NCBI GenBank assembly: GCA_900767715.1
Contig: CAAGAD010000005.1
Coordinates: 620,001-684,000, forward strand
Origin: Clostridia bacterium
Lineage (GTDB): Bacteria > Bacillota > Clostridia > Christensenellales > UBA1242
Length of the DNA stretch: 64,000 nucleotides
Reading direction: 5' to 3'
Each line of letters starts with the position of its first letter. Within the stretch, counting starts at the first letter, position 1. Shown here one piece after another: positions 7,783-17,481 of this stretch. Made by a program: the position numbers and the translations under genes. The notes below the pieces were generated by a model. The model was not told the origin of the DNA. It searched no databases and saw only the letters and a list, made by a program, of their open reading frames with translations.

Positions 7783-8462
7783 TGAATCCTATTGTTGAAG
7801 AATTGGCAAAAATATTCGCCCCACACGCAAGGTTGTACATTGTGGGAGGTGCGGTGAGAGATATAATTTTAGGTCAACACATTTACGACTACGACATTGT
7901 CAGCAGTCTAGGTGTGGACAAACTCCAAAATCTCGGGCTGGACTGTAAAATTATTAATCGTGCTTTCGGCAGTGCCAAAATCTTTTACAAGGGTTTGGAG
8001 TTCGACTACACCACCTTGCGACGTGATAGTTACAAATGCGACGGACATCACGCGCCTAATAAAGTGGAATTCGTTAAAGACATCGCCACCGATTCACTTA
8101 GGCGCGATTTCACAATGAATGCAATCTATTACGACATATTGGACAAAAAGTTCTTCGACTTCCACAACGGACTTGAAGATTTGCGCAATAATATAATTCG
8201 AGCCGTGCCACCAGTGGATAAAAATTTACAGCAAGACCCCGTACGCATTTTACGAATGGTTAGATTTAGTTTGCAATACAATGCTCGCATTGATGAAGAA
8301 ACATTAAATTGCGCGAAAAAGTATGCGAAATTTATTAACAGCCTTTCACGCGAACGAATTTCCGTCGAATATGAAAAAATTGAAAAAATAGCAAAAAATA
8401 CACAAAAATATAGCAATTTTGATGCAAAATCGCTGTTAAATTTGTATGGAATAAATTTTTAG
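7782..8462 (+). CDS. Short class II CCA tRNA nucleotidyltransferase / poly(A) polymerase-like protein
   Basis: 226 aa carrying the catalytic head and neck of class II tRNA nucleotidyltransferases: G-G-A-V-R-D near residue 25, the metal-binding D-Y-D (I-Y-D-Y-D-I-V), R-R-D-F-T-M-N-A-I, and D-P-V-R-I-L-R-M-V-R-F, ending near S-R-E-R-I-S. Family members usually run to about 380-480 aa, with body and tail domains that clamp the tRNA acceptor stem; these are missing. No frameshifted remainder is visible before rmuC, which starts 8 nt after the stop. It may be a minimal CCA-repair enzyme or need a partner. The tRNA-Arg in this window encodes its own CCA end. Confidence 0.75.
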   Translation: MNPIVEELAKIFAPHARLYIVGGAVRDIILGQHIYDYDIVSSLGVDKLQNLGLDCKIINRAFGSAKIFYKGLEFDYTTLRRDSYKCDGHHAPNKVEFVKDIATDSLRRDFTMNAIYYDILDKKFFDFHNGLEDLRNNIIRAVPPVDKNLQQDPVRILRMVRFSLQYNARIDEETLNCAKKYAKFINSLSRERISVEYEKIEKIAKNTQKYSNFDAKSLLNLYGINF

Positions 8463-8470
8463 GAGTTTTT

Positions 8471-9709
8471 ATGATAACAATTTTATTAATAATTAGTTGT
8501 GTACTTTCCTTTTCTAGTTTAATTGCTTGCATAATTATTGGCAAGAAAAAAACTGGTTCAAGCAAAGCGTTGGGTGATGAATTGTCCAAACAAAACACCA
8601 CCAACATCAACACAATACTTGCCAGCATAAAACAATCGGAAATTGGAATGCAAAATCAATTGAACAACATTTCCATTTTGCAGAGAAACGAATCGGCACT
8701 CACTCAACAAAAGGTTGATGAATTGACCTCCCGAAACGAAGTCCGCATTGAGAAACTCACCAATGACGTAAACAATAGTATGCGACTCATTCGCGAAGAA
8801 AACGAAAAGCAACTCGAACAAATGCGACAAACGGTTGACGAGAAATTGAACAACAGTTTGACAACCCGCCTAAACGAAAGTTTCAGCAAAATTCGTGCCA
8901 GCCTAGACAATGTTGGAATAGGCCTTGGCGAGATGAAAAGTTTGGCAACTGGTGTGGGCGACCTAAAACGAATGTTGTCCAATGTCAAGGCTCGTGGCGT
9001 ATGGGGTGAAGTGAGCCTTGCAAGCCTACTCGAACAAGCGCTCACCACCGAGCAGTTTGCTAGTCAAGTGTCAGTCAAGCCTAATTCCAGCGAGCGCGTA
9101 GACTTTGCCGTATATCTTCCAGGCAAGGACGACCAAAACATCATTTTGCCGATAGACAGCAAATTCCCTATCGAAGATTACTACCGCCTTGTAGATGCCA
9201 GCGAGTTGGCAAACATTGAAGAAACGGAAAAAGCACAAAAAGCCTTGTTCACTCGAGTCAAAAACGAAGCGAAGAAAATAAAAGAAAAATATGTCAATCC
9301 ACCAGTCACCACCGACTTTGCCGTTATGTTCTTGCCACTTGAGGGATTGTATGCGGAAATCGTTAGAAACAACGAACTAATGGACACCTTGCAAAATGAA
9401 TACAAAATCCTAGTTTGTGGTCCAACTACACTTATGGCGCTACTTAATAGTTTGCAAATGGGCTTCAAAACTTTGTACATTGAAAAACGCAGTAGCGAAA
9501 TTTGGTCAATGCTTGCTGTATTTAAGCAAGAGTTTGAAAAATTCGTAATGCTTCTCGGCAAAACTCAAAAGAAACTCGATGAGGTCGGCGACAACATCGA
9601 ACTCGCCACCAAGTCAAGCCGAAAGATTAGCAAACAACTAAATCAAGTTTCTTCACTTCCAGACAACACACCGCTTTCAATTCCAGACAGCGACGACTTC
9701 GACAATTAA
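8471..9709 (+). CDS. rmuC: DNA recombination protein RmuC
   Basis: 412 aa with one N-terminal membrane helix (about 1-22), a long coiled coil (about 35-150) and the RmuC nuclease-like domain (about 150-390), recognisable by I-L-P-I-D-S-K-F-P-I-E-D-Y and F-A-V-M-F-L-P-L-E-G-L-Y-A-E. RmuC limits rearrangements at inverted repeats and is implicated in DNA processing. It follows the CCA-transferase-like gene by 8 nt with Shine-Dalgarno AGGAG and is probably co-transcribed. Its stop codon overlaps the stop of the convergent gene by 4 nt, with no visible terminator between them. Confidence 0.9.
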   Translation: MITILLIISCVLSFSSLIACIIIGKKKTGSSKALGDELSKQNTTNINTILASIKQSEIGMQNQLNNISILQRNESALTQQKVDELTSRNEVRIEKLTNDVNNSMRLIREENEKQLEQMRQTVDEKLNNSLTTRLNESFSKIRASLDNVGIGLGEMKSLATGVGDLKRMLSNVKARGVWGEVSLASLLEQALTTEQFASQVSVKPNSSERVDFAVYLPGKDDQNIILPIDSKFPIEDYYRLVDASELANIEETEKAQKALFTRVKNEAKKIKEKYVNPPVTTDFAVMFLPLEGLYAEIVRNNELMDTLQNEYKILVCGPTTLMALLNSLQMGFKTLYIEKRSSEIWSMLAVFKQEFEKFVMLLGKTQKKLDEVGDNIELATKSSRKISKQLNQVSSLPDNTPLSIPDSDDFDN

Positions 9710-11148
9710 TAGCCTTTCGGGTTGTCGATTGTGGTTTTCACAAATTTGTTGTTATACACAATGGCGTAATTTTCGGCGTTATCGATTAGATAAATCTTTT
9801 CGCCGTCGCACAAATATTTTTCAGCATAGATTTTATGGGCACTCTTTGTCTTGTCAAGGGTAAATTCCTTGCGATAGAGAGAGCCTTTTTTTCTGTACAA
9901 AAGTATATAGCGATTGGATTCTTCGTTGAAATAGAGCACCGGCTCTCGCCCATAGTCCAATTCTTTTCTGTGAATTTTGGTTGGAGCGACGGCTGGTGAC
10001 TCGCCTTCAAAATTGTAATGAATCAATTTGCCTTCCACTGTTTCGACCAAAAAATCAACAGTTGGCACGTCGGCTCCACCGATACCGCGCGTACCAATAA
10101 TGCGGAAAATGTTGTCCTTTATGGACGGCAAGTCGATTGTGGTAACCGTTCCATTGTAGTCCGCAGTTTTCATCTTGACCACGCCGTCTGTCGTTTGATA
10201 AACAAAGGTATATAAGGTTTGCGGACTGCCGTCTGTCGATGATGACAGAGTGGCAATACAGCCCACGGCAAAATATTTGTGCTCCACTTCCATAGACTTC
10301 GTGCTTGCGCCAGCAAAATCTGTGAGCATATAATAACGCGAAGTGTTTGGAGTGCGCGCCACAATCACTGGCACGTTCTTCATTCCGGTGGCTTGGTGGT
10401 TATATACGTCAACATTCATGACATCACCAAAGCCGGTGTAAGTGGTGCTTGCCAATTCGGTAATTAGGTCATCGGCATAGGCGGAAGTCGCATTCACGAA
10501 GCGGTATTTGTATTTCGCCGTGTGTCCGTCCGATTTCGCCAACATTTCCATATTATTGCCCAAACCGACATAATAGTTCATCGCGCTGGACAAACATTCA
10601 ATGTATGGGTGTGGCAGATTGTAAGAATAAGAATACACCGCAAGGTTGTCCGCCGTGCTACTGCCCACTGTGGTGGAAGTGATTTTAATCTCGTGCAAGC
10701 CCTTGCAGAGTGGCAAGTCTAAATCGAATGTGGTGTCAACGGTTGCATAATTGGACGCACTCAATGTGCGAGTTATCTTCGATTCGCCGTCCACATAAAG
10801 TGTCACTGTGCTAGACACCGTCTTGCCCGAACAGACACCCATAAATGTGACTGTGAAACTGCCTTTTAGCCTCCCGAAATGGCGTGCATAAAAATAGACG
10901 TACGGAAAGGTCTTGTTGTAGTATGAAAACGGTGACAGCAAGGTGCAACCGTCTTTGTTTTCAAAATAATATACGTCCGCTTCTTCAATGTCTTGCACAA
11001 TTTGATTTACGCTGGATTCGACCGACTCGCTCAAATTGTAGATTTGGTCTTGTTGGTTTTTGTTGATTTGCAACATATCATAAAGTTTTCTTTCCAAATC
11101 TTCTTCGTTGTCATAAGCAATTAATCCAAAATTTGTATTTTCTTCCAT
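9706..11148 (-). CDS. Unknown 480-aa beta-rich protein
   Basis: Not recognised. It has no signal peptide or membrane helix. Residues 1-55 are acidic and helical (possible coiled coil around Q-D-Q-I-Y-N-L-S-E-S-V-E). The remainder is Thr/Ser/Tyr-rich with alternating hydrophobic residues, suggesting a jelly-roll-like domain (about 75-170) and then a beta-propeller or tail-fibre-like fold (about 200-470). The composition recalls phage tail or baseplate accessory proteins, but no phage genes adjoin it. Shine-Dalgarno AGGAG precedes the start. It lies downstream of tilS, separated from it by a terminator, so it probably has its own transcript. Codon use matches the host. Confidence 0.75.
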   Translation of the reverse strand: MEENTNFGLIAYDNEEDLERKLYDMLQINKNQQDQIYNLSESVESSVNQIVQDIEEADVYYFENKDGCTLLSPFSYYNKTFPYVYFYARHFGRLKGSFTVTFMGVCSGKTVSSTVTLYVDGESKITRTLSASNYATVDTTFDLDLPLCKGLHEIKITSTTVGSSTADNLAVYSYSYNLPHPYIECLSSAMNYYVGLGNNMEMLAKSDGHTAKYKYRFVNATSAYADDLITELASTTYTGFGDVMNVDVYNHQATGMKNVPVIVARTPNTSRYYMLTDFAGASTKSMEVEHKYFAVGCIATLSSSTDGSPQTLYTFVYQTTDGVVKMKTADYNGTVTTIDLPSIKDNIFRIIGTRGIGGADVPTVDFLVETVEGKLIHYNFEGESPAVAPTKIHRKELDYGREPVLYFNEESNRYILLYRKKGSLYRKEFTLDKTKSAHKIYAEKYLCDGEKIYLIDNAENYAIVYNNKFVKTTIDNPKGY

Positions 11149-11157
11149 AAAATTCTC

Positions 11158-11190
11158 CTAAAAAAACAGAAACTTGTTAACGTTCCTGTT
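11158..11190 (-). terminator. Terminator after tilS
   Basis: On the complement, stem AACAGGAAC/GTTTCTGTT with one G-T wobble and an 8-nt loop, followed by a run of seven T. It separates tilS from the unknown 480-aa gene. Confidence 0.65.
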
Positions 11191-11232
11191 CATTTTAATT
11201 GAGAATTTAAAAATTTGTGAAATTTACTGACA

Positions 11233-12579
11233 CTAAATCAAATCTTTCTTGTAGGTTATTTTGAATACGTTTTCGCTCTCATCACTCAACTTAATGCTGT
11301 CGGCAATTTCCACGCCAGCCACAATCAAAATTTGATTGCCGTTAGCGAGCACTGGAATGTTATCTCTAAGGCGTAAAGGAATCTTCTTGTCAATGAAATA
11401 TTCTTTCAATTTCTTGGCATAGGATGCGCCATATGGAGTAAACTCATCGCCTTCACGTCTAAAACGCCATTCGCTCGTTTCTGGGATTTTGTCCACATCG
11501 ACAAGGTGGCAAGTTGAGCGTGGTGTGCGAAGACGGCTAGGCGAACATACGATTGTGCCGTAGCCCGGGATTTCCAATTTCCCTTTGCCGAACTGGTAGG
11601 CGTTTTTGTTCTTCTTTGACAACTGGGTTGTAACTGTAATGAAGTCGTATTCTTTGTGCACGCGTATGCCGTTTGGTAGATTGATTGAAGTGCCGTTCTC
11701 GCCCTCCAAAGCAAAATTGCGCACAAGATTGATGTGTTTGCGTTCGATGTTTCCCACTTGGTTGCTCAACTTATTTAAACATTTGAGTAAGACGCGGTTG
11801 ATGATTGCATTATGGTAACTGAACTGTGACATAGGAATCTTGATTGTATTGTCATAATACATAATGCTGGAATCATCAACCTGCGAATTGATATATTCGT
11901 TATCTTCTGCGCACGAACGACTGAATGCCAAAATATTCTTTTCCGCACTCTTGAAGCGCTCTTTAATCATTGGCAAGATTTTGTTGCGCAAGAAATTACG
12001 GCTGTACGCCACATCAACATTCGATTCGTCATCGACATAAGGAATTTGATTGTCATAAACGTATTTGTTGATGTCTTCGCGACTGGTTTCAAGGAATGGG
12101 CGAATATACACGCCGTCACGGATTGGCTCCATACCCTTTGCCCCGCCAAGACCTGCACCGCGCAAAATGTTTTCAAGCACGGTTTCCACTTGGTCGCTGA
12201 TGTGGTGACCGAGAGCGATTTTGTCTGCCAAGCCCTTTTTGAGAAGAGAAGCGAAAATGCCATAGCGTGCTTCGCGGGCGGCTTCTTCAATACCCATCTT
12301 TCTCTCGCGAGCAAGTTTGTTGACATCGACTTTGAAATTATAAACGTGAATGTGCTGTTCGTTACAATAATCTTTCACAAACATTGCTTCACGTGTGCTG
12401 TTCTCGCGCAAGCAATGGTCAACGTTGATGGCTACAACTCTGCAACCCAACTCGTCTGCATGTTCGTGCAAAAAGTGTAATAGTGCCATACTGTCACGCC
12501 CACCGCTGACAGCCACGCCAATGATTTCGTCTTCGTTGATTAAATTGTTTTGTCTAATGTAGTCTAACACTTTTTCCAT
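11233..12579 (-). CDS. tilS: tRNA(Ile)-lysidine synthetase
   Basis: Modifies C34 of the CAU anticodon of tRNA-Ile to lysidine using ATP and lysine, so that AUA is read as Ile; essential in most bacteria. 448 aa. The N-type ATP-pyrophosphatase P-loop is S25-G-G-R-D-S30, followed by H-I-S-D-Q-V-E-T-V-L-E-N-I-L-R-G-A-G, typical of TilS, and C-terminal substrate-binding domains. The Shine-Dalgarno is AGGGTG 6 nt before ATG. A promoter TTGCAT / 17 bp / TACAAT lies on the complement near 12610-12638. Transcribed separately from spoIIE, which ends in a terminator upstream. Confidence 0.92.
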   Translation of the reverse strand: MEKVLDYIRQNNLINEDEIIGVAVSGGRDSMALLHFLHEHADELGCRVVAINVDHCLRENSTREAMFVKDYCNEQHIHVYNFKVDVNKLARERKMGIEEAAREARYGIFASLLKKGLADKIALGHHISDQVETVLENILRGAGLGGAKGMEPIRDGVYIRPFLETSREDINKYVYDNQIPYVDDESNVDVAYSRNFLRNKILPMIKERFKSAEKNILAFSRSCAEDNEYINSQVDDSSIMYYDNTIKIPMSQFSYHNAIINRVLLKCLNKLSNQVGNIERKHINLVRNFALEGENGTSINLPNGIRVHKEYDFITVTTQLSKKNKNAYQFGKGKLEIPGYGTIVCSPSRLRTPRSTCHLVDVDKIPETSEWRFRREGDEFTPYGASYAKKLKEYFIDKKIPLRLRDNIPVLANGNQILIVAGVEIADSIKLSDESENVFKITYKKDLI

Positions 12580-12660
12580 AATTTCACCCTATAATTTAAT
12601 TCGGGCTTATTGTATCACAATAATGAAAAAAATGCAATAATTATTTTGTTTTATCTAAAA

Positions 12661-12691
12661 TTTAAAAAAATTCACAAAAAAATGTGAATTT
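12661..12691 (-). terminator. Terminator of spoIIE
   Basis: Stem AAATTCACA (12668-12676) pairs with TGTGAATTT (12683-12691), followed on the complement by a seven-T run. Confidence 0.75.
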
Positions 12692-12723
12692 TTATGCTTT
12701 TTTTATGATTTTTTGTGCACTTT

Positions 12724-15012
12724 TTAATATTTTTGATAAGTACGAGCGACAAGGACGGTCATATCGTCTTTGGCGGTTGAGTCATTTCTTCTCACTGCTT
12801 CACCCAAAATGCTCTCCGCCATTTCTTGTGGATTGAGAGTTTCGAGTGTGGCGATATAGTCGGTAAAATTGTCTTGATTGTCAAACGCATCTGTCACGCC
12901 GTCCGTCATCATAATGAGAAAATCGGTGGTGGCGATTGTGGTTTTATAATATTTTGGCGAAGTGTGTTCGAGCACGCCTATTGGCAATGCGCCACCTTCC
13001 ACAATGTCTATTCGGTCTGCGCGTCTTATTGCCCCGAATGGCGAGCCCACCTTGATAATATCCACACTACCCAACTCCAAGTCCATAATGCAGATGTCGA
13101 GCGCACTATACGTTTCTTGATTGTTGACCGCAAGCAGTTTGTTTACATTGCTTAATGCCAGTTCGTTGTCAAAGCCAGCACGATAAAAATTCTCGATAAG
13201 TCCAATCGTCATTGCAGATTGTGCCTCCGCCTTCTGACCGCTACCCATTCCGTCGCACAAAGCAATCAAATATTTGTTGCCACCCAGACGCAATAGACTG
13301 TGACAATCTCCACTTGCCACGCTACCATTCTTTTTGCAACTAGCCAAACCGAATACCAAATCAAATTTGTTGACTTGTTCAAGGCTAACCACCATCCAGC
13401 CCGCACGCTCGCTCGCCACCACATCGCCAATCTTCATCTGGCAAGCACACACTTCGCTCACCACCTTTTCAATGATTGGGTTGTAGGCTTGCTCTCCCTT
13501 TACTATGAGTGTGGCAGACATTTGATTGTTCTTTTCTCTGTAAAGTAATATCTCGGTGCAGATTATATTTTTTGCCAAAAGTCTGTCTTGGATTTTGGCT
13601 TCGTTTTTAGAGTCGAAGTTTATGTTTTTATCAATCTCATCACCAAGGTTGAGAATTAGTTTACTCACCCCACCCAACGTTTGCGAAAGCAAAAGTTTGG
13701 CATTGTCTACGCTTGATGAAATCGAATTGTAGTTTGAATATTGAGATAATATTTGATTTATCTTGTTTACGATAGCATTGGAACGAGCACACTTACTGCT
13801 CAAACTGGTTGGCAAGTCCAGTATGGAAACGCGCCCTTTGTCGAGCCCGATTTCAATAAGGTTTTCCAAATCTTGTTGAAGCCCCGAGCGCAAGCATTTC
13901 GGTTTTTCAAGGCAATCTGTGCAACAGTTCTGCACGAGTTCGTTATACAACATATCTCGCACTTGCTCACGGCTCAATTCGCCCTTGACCAAGCCTTTGT
14001 ACAATCGTTCCATATCGAAAAACACATTGCTCAAATTCTGCATTCGGCGTCGAATAGATTTTCGAGTGGTGGCAACAATGTTTCGGCTTGCCATATCGGT
14101 CATAGACATCTGCCATTTGTCGCAAACACTCTCAATCAATCGGCTAGGCAAAGCGTTGATAATTACGCTGGCAATCACGCCGTTTGACAACGACCAAAAA
14201 TCGCCCTTAAACACGAACACCAAAACGAGATTGACCAACACCAAAGATATGCTCATCAAATAGCGATATGGATAGCGGAAAATGGACGCGCTGAGCACCA
14301 GCACCACGAGTTCTGCAACGGGCAAAAGCGACTGTACATTTACTGCCACCCCGAGCCCGATTGAGAGCGCAAAAATTACTGCCAAATATTGTTTGTTTAT
14401 GCAGATTAGAAACAGTGCTCCCGTTAGCGCCACAATGCGATAGGCGGACAGATATACAAGGTCAAAACTTACTAGCCCCGAACCCACCAAGGCTACAAAA
14501 ATGAATAAGCAAATACTTTCGTCTAGCGTAAACCTATAAAACAACCCGCGCGCGAACAACACTTGTAAAAAGTTGATTGCGCAAAACAGAAATAGGATTG
14601 TGCTTATTATGCAAATATATGGCTGGTAATTTAAAAAGCCAGTAGAAAAACTCTGGAACAGATAGGCAAATTGGCTGACTAGATAGTAAAAACATATCAA
14701 ACCTATATTCATAGATTTCTTGATGAGAATGTGCAGATAATACACAAACATCAGCACGAATATAGTGCACACCGCAGACAGAATGTTGGCGAGCGCGAAC
14801 GACGTCAAGACTGACGACACCATATACAATGGCACTAGAATATATGGTTTTTGATTGCACCACATCAGCGCGAACAACAGCGCGGGCGCGAAGTTGATGT
14901 CAAGGCTGGCAATTCGCACATTGTACAACACATAGAACAGCACCAAAAATACTAGATACTTTCCTATTAGACTTATCTTTTGCAACGCGTTTTCTTTCTT
15001 TATTCTTTCCAT
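12724..15012 (-). CDS. spoIIE: Stage II sporulation protein E, PP2C phosphatase
   Basis: Membrane-bound serine phosphatase that dephosphorylates SpoIIAA, freeing sigma-F in the forespore, and works with FtsZ at the polar septum. The first third has about ten hydrophobic segments, then a regulatory region with Cys-rich C-C-T-D-C-L-E-K-P-K-C, then the PP2C domain: A-L-C-D-G-M-G-S-G (about residue 587) and M-M-T-D-G-V-T-D (about 705) supply metal-binding Asp residues. The open frame reaches 15063, but Met at 15012 (763 aa) is preferred because the upstream 17 residues run into the pheT terminator. No clear Shine-Dalgarno precedes it. This gene is strong evidence for endospore formation. Confidence 0.92.
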   Translation of the reverse strand: MERIKKENALQKISLIGKYLVFLVLFYVLYNVRIASLDINFAPALLFALMWCNQKPYILVPLYMVSSVLTSFALANILSAVCTIFVLMFVYYLHILIKKSMNIGLICFYYLVSQFAYLFQSFSTGFLNYQPYICIISTILFLFCAINFLQVLFARGLFYRFTLDESICLFIFVALVGSGLVSFDLVYLSAYRIVALTGALFLICINKQYLAVIFALSIGLGVAVNVQSLLPVAELVVLVLSASIFRYPYRYLMSISLVLVNLVLVFVFKGDFWSLSNGVIASVIINALPSRLIESVCDKWQMSMTDMASRNIVATTRKSIRRRMQNLSNVFFDMERLYKGLVKGELSREQVRDMLYNELVQNCCTDCLEKPKCLRSGLQQDLENLIEIGLDKGRVSILDLPTSLSSKCARSNAIVNKINQILSQYSNYNSISSSVDNAKLLLSQTLGGVSKLILNLGDEIDKNINFDSKNEAKIQDRLLAKNIICTEILLYREKNNQMSATLIVKGEQAYNPIIEKVVSEVCACQMKIGDVVASERAGWMVVSLEQVNKFDLVFGLASCKKNGSVASGDCHSLLRLGGNKYLIALCDGMGSGQKAEAQSAMTIGLIENFYRAGFDNELALSNVNKLLAVNNQETYSALDICIMDLELGSVDIIKVGSPFGAIRRADRIDIVEGGALPIGVLEHTSPKYYKTTIATTDFLIMMTDGVTDAFDNQDNFTDYIATLETLNPQEMAESILGEAVRRNDSTAKDDMTVLVARTYQKY

Positions 15013-15049
15013 AATTAAAAGTCTAATTGTATTATGTTGAAAAGCCCAA

Positions 15050-15079
15050 GAAAAAAAGTGCAATGTTATGCACTTTTTT
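15050..15079 (-). terminator. Terminator of pheST
   Basis: AAAAAAGTGCA pairs with TGCACTTTTTT around a 6-nt loop; the complement ends in a T-run. It lies just upstream of spoIIE. Confidence 0.8.
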
Positions 15080-15101
15080 GCGTTTTTTAATCATATTTTG
15101 T

Positions 15102-17474
15102 TTAATATCTGTTTTTAATGCCGACTTTGTTTAATTCTTTTATCATACGGTCACTAAATTTCTTGATATCTTCGCTTGTAAGCGTCTTTTGCGTGCTAGA
15201 CAGGTGGAAACGAACGGTCAAACTCTTTTCCTTGCCGAGTTTTGCATTCTTGTAAACTTCCACAAGTTCGATACGAGTGAGCAATTTATTTGGAATGTTG
15301 TCAATCGCTTGCTTAACATCGCCGAATGGCATATTCTCGTCAACCAAGAAACTGATGTCAATATATACAGGTTGATATTTTGACACTTCAGCTTGCTTGA
15401 TAGCCTTGACTTCCAAGTTGCTCAAATCGTTCATATCGAGTACAACATAAACAAGGTTTGCTTTCTTCACACAAGATGTGGTGTATTTAGGGTGCAAGAC
15501 CGCCATTGAACCAATTTTGTCAGCACCAACCATAATATCTACACAATATTTAGGGTGTGCGAGTGGTGATTCAGCCTTGACGAAACGCACTTCTTGGTTC
15601 TTCAAATATCCCACCAAAGACATAACAGTCTTTGCCATTTCGGTGTACATATCCACCATATCTGCGGTGGCAGAAATGTAGTTTAAAACGAGTTGATTCT
15701 TTTCGTTGACCAAGCCGTCTGGTTTAAGTCCTTGGAAGGACGCGCCCACTTCGTAAATCTTGGCTTCATCATACGACTTCATATTCTCGAAACTAAATTC
15801 AAGCAAGGAGTACAAAAGTTCATTTCTAAGTTCATTATTGGCACTCATCAATGAGCCGATAATTTTTGTGTTGTCTTGGTCTGGCAGGTTCAAAAGTTTG
15901 ATAAATTCTTTATTCTTGAACACATAACTATGCACTTCGCTAAACTTTTTGGCGTTAGAAAGATATGTTTTTGTATTATAAACGTCTTCGTGATAGATGT
16001 TGTCACGCGCCGGTACAATATCTGCCTTGTAAGGAGTGTCTTCAATGTTGCAATAACCATACATACGTGCAATTTCTTCAACAAGGTCGGCTGGAATAGT
16101 GATGTCCTTTGTAGCGCGGTAGGTTGGCACTTCAACAATATAACTTTCGCCGTCAACCTTGACACCAAAGCATAGACGAGTGAGAATGTCAACTATTTGT
16201 TCTTGTGGAATGCGTTTGCCGATATATTTGTCCACCATTGATTGAGCCAAAACGATTTCGCGCTTTGGATAGTGATAATTATATACATCGGTGAACTTGC
16301 TAACAACTTTTGCGCCATTGTCGATTTCATTCAAAAGTTGAATGTATCTAGCGCTGGCAATTTCGCAGTTCTCTGGGTCAAGCGTCTTTTCGTAACGGTT
16401 ACTGCTGTCTGTGCGGTGACCGATTGCGGCTGCTGTGCGACGAATGTCCCCCGCCTTGAAGCAAGCACTTTCGAGCACTAGGCTATTGGTATCGGCTTCG
16501 ATTTCGCTATCTAGTCCGCCCATAACACCTGCAACTGCGCTTGGTGTGCCGTTTTCGTCAGCAATCACTAGACTGCCCGCTGGCAACTTGTTAGTTTGAC
16601 CATCGAGTGTGACGAATTCGGTTTCTTTATCCACTGCCTTGACAATAATGCCGTTCACTTTTTTGCCGTCAAATGCGTGCATTGGCTGACCTACTTCCAA
16701 CATCACATAGTTGGTAAGGTCGGCGAGCAAATTAATTGGACGCATATCGCAATACATCAAGCGTTGTTTGATGTAGAGTGGGCTTTCATTTTTAGAGATG
16801 TTTTCCACGCGAATGGCTGAATATCTCTGGCAAACCTTGTCTTCGAGCACTTTAACGTTGAGTGCTGGCAGATTGTCATAACTGTGCAAGTCAACGACCG
16901 GCAATTTCTTCAATGGGTGATTCAAAATGGCACTCACTTCACGAGCGAATCCATAATGCCCCCACAAGTCCGGACGGTTAGTGAGTGACTTGTTGTCAAT
17001 TTCGAGCACGGTGTCGTGAATGTTGAGTAGTTCCACAATGTCTGCGCCCACTTTGACGCTGTCGTTTAGTTCCAATAGTCCGGCGCTGTCAACTTCAAGA
17101 CCGAGTTCGCTTGCGCCACAGCACATACCGTTAGACATATAGCCTGCTACCTTGCTGGCTTTAATCTTCGCACCGATGACCGAGCCACCAACCTTGACTA
17201 CTGGCACTTTGAGTCCAACTCTTACGTTTGGTGCGCCACACACAATGTCCAAAGTTTCGCTGCCAACATCAACTTTCAAAAGGTGGAGTTTTTCACTGTT
17301 TGGATGCTTTTCCACGGACAAAATTTGACCGACAACCACGTCCTTGATTTCTCTACCCTTGTATTCCACATTTTCTAGTTCACTTGTGGTGGTGGTAAGT
17401 TTGTCAATAAGCAATTGTTCGTCATCTTTGGAGATTTCTACATAATCTCTCAACCAATTAAGACTAATTTTCAT
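15102..17474 (-). CDS. pheT: Phenylalanyl-tRNA synthetase beta subunit
   Basis: 790 aa, normal length for the bacterial beta chain of the alpha2-beta2 enzyme that charges tRNA-Phe. The order is as expected: N-terminal helix M-K-I-S-L-N-W-L-R-D-Y-V, EMAP-like tRNA-binding domain (about 40-150), B3/B4 editing region (about 210-380), B5 domain (about 400-475), catalytic-like core and a C-terminal FDX-ACB anticodon-binding domain (from about 695; ending V-R-F-H-L-S-S, then M-I-K-E-L). Shine-Dalgarno AGGTG precedes ATG. It follows pheS by 7 nt and forms the usual pheST operon. Confidence 0.95.
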   Translation of the reverse strand: MKISLNWLRDYVEISKDDEQLLIDKLTTTTSELENVEYKGREIKDVVVGQILSVEKHPNSEKLHLLKVDVGSETLDIVCGAPNVRVGLKVPVVKVGGSVIGAKIKASKVAGYMSNGMCCGASELGLEVDSAGLLELNDSVKVGADIVELLNIHDTVLEIDNKSLTNRPDLWGHYGFAREVSAILNHPLKKLPVVDLHSYDNLPALNVKVLEDKVCQRYSAIRVENISKNESPLYIKQRLMYCDMRPINLLADLTNYVMLEVGQPMHAFDGKKVNGIIVKAVDKETEFVTLDGQTNKLPAGSLVIADENGTPSAVAGVMGGLDSEIEADTNSLVLESACFKAGDIRRTAAAIGHRTDSSNRYEKTLDPENCEIASARYIQLLNEIDNGAKVVSKFTDVYNYHYPKREIVLAQSMVDKYIGKRIPQEQIVDILTRLCFGVKVDGESYIVEVPTYRATKDITIPADLVEEIARMYGYCNIEDTPYKADIVPARDNIYHEDVYNTKTYLSNAKKFSEVHSYVFKNKEFIKLLNLPDQDNTKIIGSLMSANNELRNELLYSLLEFSFENMKSYDEAKIYEVGASFQGLKPDGLVNEKNQLVLNYISATADMVDMYTEMAKTVMSLVGYLKNQEVRFVKAESPLAHPKYCVDIMVGADKIGSMAVLHPKYTTSCVKKANLVYVVLDMNDLSNLEVKAIKQAEVSKYQPVYIDISFLVDENMPFGDVKQAIDNIPNKLLTRIELVEVYKNAKLGKEKSLTVRFHLSSTQKTLTSEDIKKFSDRMIKELNKVGIKNRY

Positions 17475-17481
17475 ATTTCAC

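Noticed and set aside
15013..15079. Spo0A-type spoIIE promoter with a wide -35/-10 spacer
   Set aside because: TTGCAC and CATAAT are 21 bp apart as in B. subtilis spoIIE, but the -35 falls in the pheT terminator stem and no 0A box is seen; too weak to call.
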